Assembly (NCBI GenBank): GCA_963815775.1
Contig: CAWFIB010000025.1
Location: 62,001 to 126,000 of the forward strand
Length of the DNA stretch: 64,000 bases
Reading direction: 5' to 3'
Source: CAVVDY01 sp963815775
GTDB lineage: Bacteria; Acidobacteriota; Terriglobia; Terriglobales; Acidobacteriaceae
The notes under the pieces were generated by a model, which worked only from the letters and a program-made list of their open reading frames with translations, made no database searches and had not been told where the DNA came from. The translations under genes were made by a program, and so were the position numbers. Below, piece by piece: positions 32,780 through 40,286 of this stretch. How positions within the stretch are numbered: position 1 is the stretch's first letter; every line of letters starts with the position of its first letter.

Positions 32780-34108
32780 ATGAAACGATTTGTGATCTTT
32801 ACGGTATTGATGGTTGCCGGCTTTACGCTCAGCGCGTTGGCCCAGGACTGGATTCGCACCGGAACCGGTCTCGGCGTGGAGAAGATTCGTATGGCGGTGC
32901 CCGACTTCAAGGTCAACGCCAACCCGGGTAACGTGCAGAACCTGGCCACGACGTTCAACCAGACGTTGTGGAACGACCTGGAAATGGCCGGCATTTTCGA
33001 CATGGTGGGGAAGAGCTTCTACCCCATGGCGCCGCCCGGCGTTCCACAGGACGTTCGCCTTAAGGACTGGGATCAGCCGCCGCCGAACGCGAGCATGCTG
33101 GCCTTCGGCAACCTGGGCGTTGAGGGCGGCTACTTGAATGTCCAGGGTTGGCTGTTCGACGTGAAGAACGAGCAGTCGCCGCAGATTCTAGGGAAGCAGT
33201 ACCACGAGGAGGCGAACGACGACAATGCGCGCCTGATTGCTCACCGGTTCGCCGACGAGATTATCTTCCGTCTGGGTGGCGGTGTCCCCGGCATCGCGGA
33301 AACCAAGATCTACTTCATCAGCAACCGTTCGGGCCACAAGGAAGTCTGGCAGATGGACTACGACGGAGCCAACCAGAAGCAGATTACGCATAACCGAAGC
33401 ATCGCGCTATCGCCGCACGCCTCGCCTGATGGAACCCGCATCGCTTATGCCGGCATCATGAAGGATGGCTGGCAGATTCAGATGTGGTCGCTGGTGTTGG
33501 GACGCAACGTCAGCTTCCCGCGCTTCAATGGAACCAACCAGTCGCCGGCGTGGTCGTCGGATGGCAGGACCCTGGCGTTTTCATCGTCGTGGAGCGGGCA
33601 CTCCGATCTGTACCGCATCGACAGCAGCGGCGGTGTGCCGCACCGCTTGACGAACGATCACGGGCCTGACGTCTCGCCCTCGTGGAACCCGAAGACCAAT
33701 GCGCAGATTGCCTTTGTCAGCGGGCGCACCGGGCTGCCGCAGATATACACCATGGCATCAGACGGGACGAACGTGGTGCGAATGACCGACCAGGGCTATG
33801 CGGTATCGCCGTCCTGGTCGCCAAACGGGCAGTTTCTGGTGTTCGCCTGGATCCGCCACTATGGACCGGGCGCGCCGGGCGCCAGCGACATCTACCTGAT
33901 GGACATAGCCAGCCATCAATGGGTGCAGTTGACCCACGATGGCGGCCGCAATGACTTTCCTTCCTGGGCCCCCGACGGACGTCACATCGTGTATCAATCC
34001 AATCGCTCGGGCCGAACCCAACTCTACATGATGCTGGCCGACGGAACCCAAAACAAGCAGTTGACCACCAGCGGCGAGAATTCGCAGCCGAACTGGGGAA
34101 ACAAATAG
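32780..34108 (+). CDS. tolB: Tol-Pal system protein TolB
   Basis: A 442-residue periplasmic protein: signal peptide FVIFTVLMVAGFTLSALAQ, an N-terminal alpha/beta domain, then a six-bladed propeller made of PD40 repeats (IYFISNRSGHKEVWQMDYDG, DLYRIDSSGG, QIYTMASDGTNVVRMTDQG, HIVYQSNRSGRTQLYMMLAD). ATG 32780 is chosen over in-frame upstream codons because the signal peptide begins there. A 206-base gap after tolA may hold an internal promoter. Confidence 0.93.
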   Translation: MKRFVIFTVLMVAGFTLSALAQDWIRTGTGLGVEKIRMAVPDFKVNANPGNVQNLATTFNQTLWNDLEMAGIFDMVGKSFYPMAPPGVPQDVRLKDWDQPPPNASMLAFGNLGVEGGYLNVQGWLFDVKNEQSPQILGKQYHEEANDDNARLIAHRFADEIIFRLGGGVPGIAETKIYFISNRSGHKEVWQMDYDGANQKQITHNRSIALSPHASPDGTRIAYAGIMKDGWQIQMWSLVLGRNVSFPRFNGTNQSPAWSSDGRTLAFSSSWSGHSDLYRIDSSGGVPHRLTNDHGPDVSPSWNPKTNAQIAFVSGRTGLPQIYTMASDGTNVVRMTDQGYAVSPSWSPNGQFLVFAWIRHYGPGAPGASDIYLMDIASHQWVQLTHDGGRNDFPSWAPDGRHIVYQSNRSGRTQLYMMLADGTQNKQLTTSGENSQPNWGNK

Positions 34109-34119
34109 GAGGATCAAAA

Positions 34120-34857
34120 GTGAAACTCACCAGAATGAAGTGGTTTGGGCTTGTTCTTGCGCTGGCAGCCGCTCTAGCAGTTAGCGGATGCGGAAAGAAG
34201 AAGGTTGCAACAGCGCCACCTCCTCCGCCGCCACCCGTGCCCGCGCCTACGGCAACGCTTACCGCCAATCCAAACACCATCAACCCGGGCCAGTCCTCGA
34301 CCCTGACGTGGAGCACCACCAATGCTACCGATGTCTCCATTGATACCCTGGGCAAGGTTGGCCCAACCGGTACAGTGCAGGTGGTGCCCAGCGAGTCGAC
34401 GACCTATCGCCTGGTCGCCAAGAACGACAGCGGAACACAGGAGGCGACCGCGCGCATTACGGTGAATCCTCCGTCGGCGCCCGCTCCCGTGAAATCCAAC
34501 GCGGCCGATGAGCAGTTGTTCATGGACAACATGAAGGACGTGTTCTTCGACTACGACAGCTACGACATCGGCGGACGATACACCGCGGTCCTGCAACAGG
34601 ACGCGAGCTTCCTCCAGGCGCATCCCGGCATCAACTTCACCATTGAAGGGCACTGCGACGAGCGCGGCTCAACCGAATACAACCTGGCGCTGGGCGACAA
34701 CCGCGCGCTGGCGGCCAAGCAGGCGCTGATCTCCATGGGGATCTCCGCCAATCGCATCAAGACCATCAGCTATGGCAAGGAGAAGCCCTTCTGCACGGAG
34801 AGCAACGAAGCCTGCTGGCAGCAGAACCGCCGGGCGCACTTCGTGTACACCCCGTAG
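34120..34857 (+). CDS. pal: Peptidoglycan-associated lipoprotein with Ig-like insert
   Basis: A 245-residue outer-membrane lipoprotein (lipobox VSGC, Cys24). Residues 33-42 are Pro-rich, 43-116 form a domain with TATLTANPNTINPGQSSTL and ATARITV that looks like a bacterial Ig-like fold, and residues 137-245 are the OmpA/Pal peptidoglycan-binding domain (DVFFDYDSYDI, IEGHCDERGSTEYNLALGDN, RIKTISYGKEKP). Typical Pal lacks the Ig-like part. GTG start, with AGGAGG 7 nt upstream. Follows tolB by 11 bases. Confidence 0.92.
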   Translation: MKLTRMKWFGLVLALAAALAVSGCGKKKVATAPPPPPPPVPAPTATLTANPNTINPGQSSTLTWSTTNATDVSIDTLGKVGPTGTVQVVPSESTTYRLVAKNDSGTQEATARITVNPPSAPAPVKSNAADEQLFMDNMKDVFFDYDSYDIGGRYTAVLQQDASFLQAHPGINFTIEGHCDERGSTEYNLALGDNRALAAKQALISMGISANRIKTISYGKEKPFCTESNEACWQQNRRAHFVYTP

Positions 34858-35011
34858 GTAAGATGTATTCAGCGAGAAGCTGACACGCGGGCCCGGCTCT
34901 GAGCGGGCCGTCGCGACATTGGTTATTCGCACCGGATTTGAGTTCGGACGGGAGAGACGCTCTCGTCCGTTGAGATTGCGCCCAAACTCGATATCGCGTT
35001 AAGGAATTGCA

Positions 35012-35881
35012 ATGTATCGAAAACAACTCGTAGCACTGACCACTGTCGCGCTGATGCTCATCACCGCACATCCCGCTTTCGGTGTCGCCAAGGAAATTAT
35101 CCAGCTCCAGACCCAGGTGCAGACGCTCTCCGATCAGGTCGCCCGGCTGCAGCAGTCGATGGACGAGCGCATGGGGGTGGTGCGCAACCTGGTGGAGCAG
35201 AGCGCCGACAGCGTCAACAAGATGAGCGTAACGGTCAACGATCTCCAGCAGAAGCTGTCGAGCCAGAGTGGCGAGAACGGGCAAAAACTGGACCAGGTCT
35301 CCAGCCAGGTCCAGGCCCTGCACGACAGTGTGGATGAATTGAAGTCGCGACTGGCCAAGGTCAGCAAGCAACTGGATGAGATGCAGAACGGTGGCCAGAA
35401 CCTGGTGGCAGGGCAGCCCGTGCCGGGAGCCGGAGACGTGACGCCTGGCGCGACGAATGCGACGCCGGCAGCACCGGCAGCGCCTCCGCCGGACGCTTTG
35501 TACAACAATGCATTACGCGACTATAACGCTGGGAAATATGATCTTTCTTCGCAAGAGTTCAACGATTACTTGAAGTATTACGGGAACACCGATCTGGCCG
35601 GCAATGCCCAGTTCTACCTCGCCGACATCGAGTACCGGCAGGGCAACTTTGACGCGGCAGTGAAGGATTACGACAAGGTGCTGGAGCAGTATCCCAGCGG
35701 ACAGAAGGCGGCCGCAGCTCAGCTAAAAAAGGGCTACGCGCTGCTGGAACTGGGTCAGAAAGATGCTGCGGTGCGCGAGCTGAACAGCCTGATCCAGCGC
35801 TATCCGCGATCCATTGAAGCTTCCCAGGCGCGCGATCGGCTGCGGCGGCTGGGTGTGGGCACCGGCACGCGTTCGCACTGA
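35012..35881 (+). CDS. cpoB: Cell division coordinator CpoB/YbgF
   Basis: A 289-residue periplasmic protein: signal peptide (LVALTTVALMLITAHPAFG), an N-terminal coiled coil from about 29 to 130 (QLQTQVQTLSDQVARLQQSM), a Pro/Ala linker, and three C-terminal tetratricopeptide repeats (ALYNNALRDYNAGKYDLSSQ, NAQFYLADIEYRQGNFDAAV, AQLKKGYALLELGQKDAAVR). It coordinates peptidoglycan synthesis with Tol constriction in proteobacteria. Last gene of the tol-pal set, separated from pal by 154 bases. Confidence 0.9.
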   Translation: MYRKQLVALTTVALMLITAHPAFGVAKEIIQLQTQVQTLSDQVARLQQSMDERMGVVRNLVEQSADSVNKMSVTVNDLQQKLSSQSGENGQKLDQVSSQVQALHDSVDELKSRLAKVSKQLDEMQNGGQNLVAGQPVPGAGDVTPGATNATPAAPAAPPPDALYNNALRDYNAGKYDLSSQEFNDYLKYYGNTDLAGNAQFYLADIEYRQGNFDAAVKDYDKVLEQYPSGQKAAAAQLKKGYALLELGQKDAAVRELNSLIQRYPRSIEASQARDRLRRLGVGTGTRSH

Positions 35882-35896
35882 GCCTATAGGGCAGCT

Positions 35897-36973
35897 TCAG
35901 GCTTGCTTGCGTTTGGCGGGCGATGCTGTTTTGCGCTTCGCTTTGGCTTTGGTTTTGGCCCCCGCTTTCTCTCGGGCGACCGTCTTTCGCCCTCTGCCTG
36001 CCGCTTTGGACCGCTTCGCGGGCTTCGCCGGAATGACGGCAGAAGGATCGATGCCGGTGAGCGTCTTAATCGGCGGCAGCTTCTGTTTGAGCTTCAGCAC
36101 GGGGGCGAAGAGGTCGCCGTGCTCCTTCACCCGCTCCAGCACCTGGGCCGAGTCGAACACCAGCAGGTTGGGATCGCCCTTGGCCATGCACTTCTCAACC
36201 TCATCCCAAGTTACCGGCGTCGAAACCGTTGGCCGCTCTTTGGCGCGCAGCGAGTAAACACAAATCGTGGTCTTGTGGTCGTCGTTCTGGCTCCAGTCGA
36301 CCAGCACCTTGCCGACGCGCAGCGACTTCTTCATATCGGAGACGACGAGATCGCGATGCTGTTTCTCCAGCAGGCGCGCCAGCTCGTGCGCAAATGGCTT
36401 AGTCTCGTCGTAGGTGACGGGCGTGTTGAGCGGGACATAGACCTGCAGCCCCTTGGAGCCTGAGGTCTTGGCGAAGCTTTTGAGGCCGAGCCGGGCAAAG
36501 ACGTCGCGTACCCACAGCCCCACCTGGCAGCACTGCACAATGTTGGCGGGAGCGCCAGGATCGAGGTCGAAGACGACGAACGTCGGGCGTAGGATGTCTT
36601 TGCCGAGCGACAGGCTGGTGTGCAGCTCAAGATCAGCCAGGTTCGCCGCCCAGACCAACGTCGGCACGTCTTGCGCCAGGCAATACTTCATCCACTTGTT
36701 GTTGCCCGAACTCCAGACCGGCGCCACCTGCACCCATTCCGGGCGATGCTCGGGACAGTTCTTTTCGTAGAAGAACATGCCATCGACGCCATTGGGATAG
36801 CGCTTCATGGTCAGCGGGCGTCCCTGGGTATGCGGCAAAAGCACGGGCGCGATGCGCACGTAGTAGTCGATGACCTGGCCTTTGGTGAATCCCACAGCGG
36901 GGTAGAGCACTTTTTCCAGGTTCGACAGCTTCAGGTGCTTGCCCTGGATCTCGACTACGGTATCGCTTGCCAT
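35897..36973 (-). CDS. LigD-type polymerase/primase domain protein (stand-alone)
   Basis: A 358-residue archaeo-eukaryotic primase-type polymerase, as found in the polymerase part of LigD in end-joining repair. Motifs: LSNLEKVLYPAVGFTKGQVI, PLTMKRYPNGVDG, catalytic FDLDPG (metal Asp pair), and KTSGSKGLQVYVPL. From about residue 322 it is a tail of Lys, Arg and Ala, histone-H1-like (KTKAKAKRKTASPAKRKQ), which probably binds DNA. No ligase, nuclease or Ku gene is in the window. ATG 36973; AGGAG lies 12 nt upstream. Convergent with cpoB. Confidence 0.88.
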   Translation of the reverse strand: MASDTVVEIQGKHLKLSNLEKVLYPAVGFTKGQVIDYYVRIAPVLLPHTQGRPLTMKRYPNGVDGMFFYEKNCPEHRPEWVQVAPVWSSGNNKWMKYCLAQDVPTLVWAANLADLELHTSLSLGKDILRPTFVVFDLDPGAPANIVQCCQVGLWVRDVFARLGLKSFAKTSGSKGLQVYVPLNTPVTYDETKPFAHELARLLEKQHRDLVVSDMKKSLRVGKVLVDWSQNDDHKTTICVYSLRAKERPTVSTPVTWDEVEKCMAKGDPNLLVFDSAQVLERVKEHGDLFAPVLKLKQKLPPIKTLTGIDPSAVIPAKPAKRSKAAGRGRKTVAREKAGAKTKAKAKRKTASPAKRKQA

Positions 36974-37081
36974 TGTTGACCCTATCTCCTGCAAAGAGAT
37001 GCAGCGCGTATCCAGAAGTATGCAGCGGGTCGGGGAATTCGCCAAGCCGTGACGTTTCGGGTGGACACTGCTCGCCTTCGT

Positions 37082-37111
37082 TTGACTTACCCGTCCTATT
37101 CTGCGTAGCTT
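37082..37111 (+). promoter_or_regulatory. Possible promoter of the M16 protease genes
   Basis: TTGACT (37082-37087) and TAGCTT (37106-37111), 18 nt apart, 44 nt before ATG 37156. The -35 is good, the -10 weak. Confidence 0.3.
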
Positions 37112-37155
37112 TTTACTGCAAGGTGATCTCTAGCCCCCCACACATTGGAGGTACG

Positions 37156-38784
37156 ATGACGCGCTGGCTTCCACCCCAGCGGGCGCCACACCAGCGCTCG
37201 TCTGGGACCCCGGCCTGGTCCGCCCGACTTGCGGCCCTGCTGGTGCTGTTTTTTGTCCTGCCCGCATTCGCACAGGACCTGGCTTCGTTTGAGAAGAACG
37301 TCACTGTGAAGACGCTGCCCAACGGGCTGACGGTGGTCCTCTATCGGCGGCCAGAGGCGCCGGTCTTTTCGTTCTTCACCCTGGTCGACGCCGGCTCGGC
37401 GCAAGACCCACTGCACCAGACCGGCCTGGCCCACATGATGGAGCACATGGCCTTCAAGGGCACGCCCGACATTGGGACTACCGACTACGCCAAGGAAAAG
37501 GTCGCCCTGCAGAAGGTCGAAGGCACCTACGCCGCCTATGAGGCCGAGCGGATCAAGCGCGTCGGCCAGGACCCGCAGAAGCTCCAGCAGCTCGAAGATG
37601 CCTGGAAGGCGGCGATCAAGGACGCCGATCAGTACGTTGTTAAGAACCAGTTCGCCGAAGTCATCGAGAGCCATGGCGGTGTGGGCTTAAACGCCTTCAC
37701 CAGCTACGACGAAACCGGATACATGTATTCGCTTCCCGTCAATCAGCTGGAGCTTTGGGCGGCGCTGGAGTCGGACCGCTTCAAAGACCCGGTGATGCGC
37801 GAGTTCTACAAGGAGCGCAACGTGGTGATGGAGGAGCGGCGCATGCGCACCGACAGCCGTCCCACCGGCCGCCTGGTGGAGCAGTTCCTGGGCACCGCGT
37901 TCATGGCCAACCCATACCACCGTCCGACCATCGGCTACGCCTCAGATTTGCAGTCGTTCTCGGCAACCAATGCGACCGATTTCTTTCATCACTACTACGT
38001 GCCCAGCAACATGGTGATCGGGCTGGCCGGCGATCTGGATCCCGCCAAGGTCATGTCGATCATCGAGGAATACTTCGGCCGCCTGCCCACTGCTCCCAAG
38101 CCGGAAGAGGTGACCTCCATGGAGCCTGCGCAGAATTCGCTCCGCCAGGTGAACATGCAGGACCCGGCGCAGCCTTTTTATCTCGAGGGCTATCACCGGC
38201 CGAACTATCTCGATCAGGATGATGCGGTGTACGACGCGATCGCCGACATCATGTCGAATGGGCGCGTTTCGCGGCTGTATCGTGCGCTGGTGCGCGACCA
38301 GAAGATCGCAGCCTATGCCGCCGGTTTCACCGGACTGCCTGGCACGAAGTACGCGCACCTGTTCGCCTTCTACGGAATCCCGCTGCCCGGCCATACCAAC
38401 GACGAGTTGCGCAATGCGATTCATGAGCAGATCGAGAAGCTGAAGACCACTGACGTTACCGATGAAGAGCTGGCGATGTTCAAGACGCGGTCCAAGGCTG
38501 ATTTGATCCGCAGCCTGGCCAGCAACGAGGGACTGGCGCAGGCGCTGGCCACTTACCAGACGCGCTACGGCGACTGGCGCGAGCTGTTCCGCTATCTCGA
38601 TCGCGTGGACAAGGTTTCAAAAGCCGATGTACGCCGCGTTGCCAACAAAGTATTCCAGGAGAACAACCGCACCACCGGCGAAATCCTGACCGCAAAGCTG
38701 CCCCCGCCGGAAGGCATGGCTCCCCAAGCCACGCCTCCACCTTCGCCGCCGAAGGCCGAGTCCTCGCCCAAAGGAGGGAAGTAA
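37156..38784 (+). CDS. M16 zinc peptidase, active subunit
   Basis: A 542-residue exported protease. Signal peptide ends near LFFVLPAFA; the inverted zinc motif H93-x2-E96-H97 (HMMEHMAFKG) is intact and the third zinc ligand Glu lies in the following helix region. Two M16 domains follow in order (a second one is near YHRPNYLDQDDAVYDAIADI). There is a long insertion after the zinc motif (KEKVALQKVEGTYAAYEAER). GGAGG precedes ATG 37156 by 4 nt. Its stop overlaps the start of the next gene. It resembles the beta subunit of mitochondrial-type processing peptidases. Confidence 0.9.
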   Translation: MTRWLPPQRAPHQRSSGTPAWSARLAALLVLFFVLPAFAQDLASFEKNVTVKTLPNGLTVVLYRRPEAPVFSFFTLVDAGSAQDPLHQTGLAHMMEHMAFKGTPDIGTTDYAKEKVALQKVEGTYAAYEAERIKRVGQDPQKLQQLEDAWKAAIKDADQYVVKNQFAEVIESHGGVGLNAFTSYDETGYMYSLPVNQLELWAALESDRFKDPVMREFYKERNVVMEERRMRTDSRPTGRLVEQFLGTAFMANPYHRPTIGYASDLQSFSATNATDFFHHYYVPSNMVIGLAGDLDPAKVMSIIEEYFGRLPTAPKPEEVTSMEPAQNSLRQVNMQDPAQPFYLEGYHRPNYLDQDDAVYDAIADIMSNGRVSRLYRALVRDQKIAAYAAGFTGLPGTKYAHLFAFYGIPLPGHTNDELRNAIHEQIEKLKTTDVTDEELAMFKTRSKADLIRSLASNEGLAQALATYQTRYGDWRELFRYLDRVDKVSKADVRRVANKVFQENNRTTGEILTAKLPPPEGMAPQATPPPSPPKAESSPKGGK

Positions 38785-40259
38785 TGCAGTCCGGCAAAGT
38801 TCGTCGCGTTTTGTGCGTGTTCGTCTTCGCCCTCTTGGCCCTTTCGGTGGCAAGCGCCCAGGTCAAGGAGTGGAACCAGATCCAGGCTCCGCCGCTGCCG
38901 GCGTTCAAGCCACAGGAGCCCATTCGCATCGAGCTGAAGAATGGCATGGTGATCTTCCTGCAGCCGGACCATGAGCTGCCGCTGATCACCGCTACGGCCG
39001 AGATTCGCGGCGGCTCGGTCTCTGTCCCTGCCGACAAGACGGGACTGATGTCTCTCTATGGCGATGTCTGGCGCACGGGCGGCACCAAGACCAAGACCGG
39101 CGATCAGATGGACGATTTCCTCGAGGCGCGCGCGGCGAAGATCGAGACCGGCGGCGGATCGGAGTCCACCAGCATTGGGCTTGACTGCCTGAAGGGCGAC
39201 TTCGACGCAGTATTCGATCTGTTTCTCGATCTGCTGCACAATCCTGAGTTCCGGCCCGACAAGATCGCCCTCAGCAAGCGGCAGATGTACGCAGCCATCT
39301 CGCGCCGCAACGACAGTGTGGACTCGATCGTCTCGCGCGAGACTGCGATCCTCGGCTACGGCAAAAACAGTCCCTATGCGCGTGTGGCGGAATATTCCAC
39401 GGTCGCGGCAGTCACGCGCCAGGACCTTATCGACTGGCACGACAAATATGTGCAGCCCAACAACATCATTTTCGGGATCACCGGCGACTTCGATCCCAAG
39501 GCCATGGAAGCCACGCTGCGCAAGGCCTTCGAATCCTGGCCGAAAGGGGCGGCAGCCACGCAGCCGGAGGTGAAGTTCAGCGATCCCAAGCCAGGCTACT
39601 ACCTGGTGAAGAAGCCGGACGTGAACCAGAGCAGCATCAACATGATCACGCTCGGCATCAAGCGCGACAATCCCGACTACTTTGCCGTCTCGGTGATGAA
39701 CGAAATCTTCGGCGGAGGTTTCTCCTCGCGTCTGTTTAACAACGTTCGCGCGGCGAAGGGGCTGGCCTACGATGTGGGAGGGGGTGTCGGCTCAGGCTTT
39801 GACCGTCCTGGCCTGACCGACATTGAGATGCAAACCAAGAGCGCTACAACCGTGGAAGGCATCGACGCGCTGTACACGGAAATCGATGATATGCGCGAGA
39901 ATGCCTCGACCCCTGAGGAATTAAAGCGCGCCAAAGACCAGATCTTGAACTCGTTTATCTTCCGCTTTGATACTCCGGAAAAAGTGTTGCGCGAGAAGAT
40001 GGTCTACGAGTTCTATCACTACCCGCTCAACTTCCTGGAAACCTATCGCACGCAGGTCGAAAAGGTTACCGCCGAGGACGTAAGCCGCGTGGCCAAGAAG
40101 TATCTTCACAAGGAGAACCTGGCGGTACTGGTGGTGGGCAATGCCGATGAGTTTGGCAAGCCGCTGACGTCGCTGGGCAAGGTGGAGGACCTGGACATCG
40201 CAATCCCGCCGCCCCCGCAGGGCCTCATGAGCGAGTTGGGCGGGCCGGGAGACGAGTGA
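38784..40259 (+). CDS. M16 family protein, non-catalytic subunit
   Basis: A 491-residue partner with signal peptide (FVFALLALSVASAQ) and M16 folds (LKNGMVIFLQPDHELPLITA; GITGDFDPKAMEATLRKAFE; IFGGGFSSRLFNNVRAAKGL). The zinc motif is missing: where HxxEH should be, the sequence reads TGLMSLYGDVWRTGG. Active-plus-inactive M16 pairs act as heterodimers. The one-base overlap with the upstream gene supports equal production. Function of the pair, perhaps periplasmic peptide degradation, is inference. Confidence 0.88.
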   Translation: MQSGKVRRVLCVFVFALLALSVASAQVKEWNQIQAPPLPAFKPQEPIRIELKNGMVIFLQPDHELPLITATAEIRGGSVSVPADKTGLMSLYGDVWRTGGTKTKTGDQMDDFLEARAAKIETGGGSESTSIGLDCLKGDFDAVFDLFLDLLHNPEFRPDKIALSKRQMYAAISRRNDSVDSIVSRETAILGYGKNSPYARVAEYSTVAAVTRQDLIDWHDKYVQPNNIIFGITGDFDPKAMEATLRKAFESWPKGAAATQPEVKFSDPKPGYYLVKKPDVNQSSINMITLGIKRDNPDYFAVSVMNEIFGGGFSSRLFNNVRAAKGLAYDVGGGVGSGFDRPGLTDIEMQTKSATTVEGIDALYTEIDDMRENASTPEELKRAKDQILNSFIFRFDTPEKVLREKMVYEFYHYPLNFLETYRTQVEKVTAEDVSRVAKKYLHKENLAVLVVGNADEFGKPLTSLGKVEDLDIAIPPPPQGLMSELGGPGDE

Positions 40260-40286
40260 GGCTCGGCTGGGGGGCACTGAGGATTA

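Noticed and set aside
38784..40259. Second M16 gene as a pseudogene because the zinc motif is missing
   Set aside because: Full length with an intact frame and signal peptide; inactive partner subunits are normal in this family.
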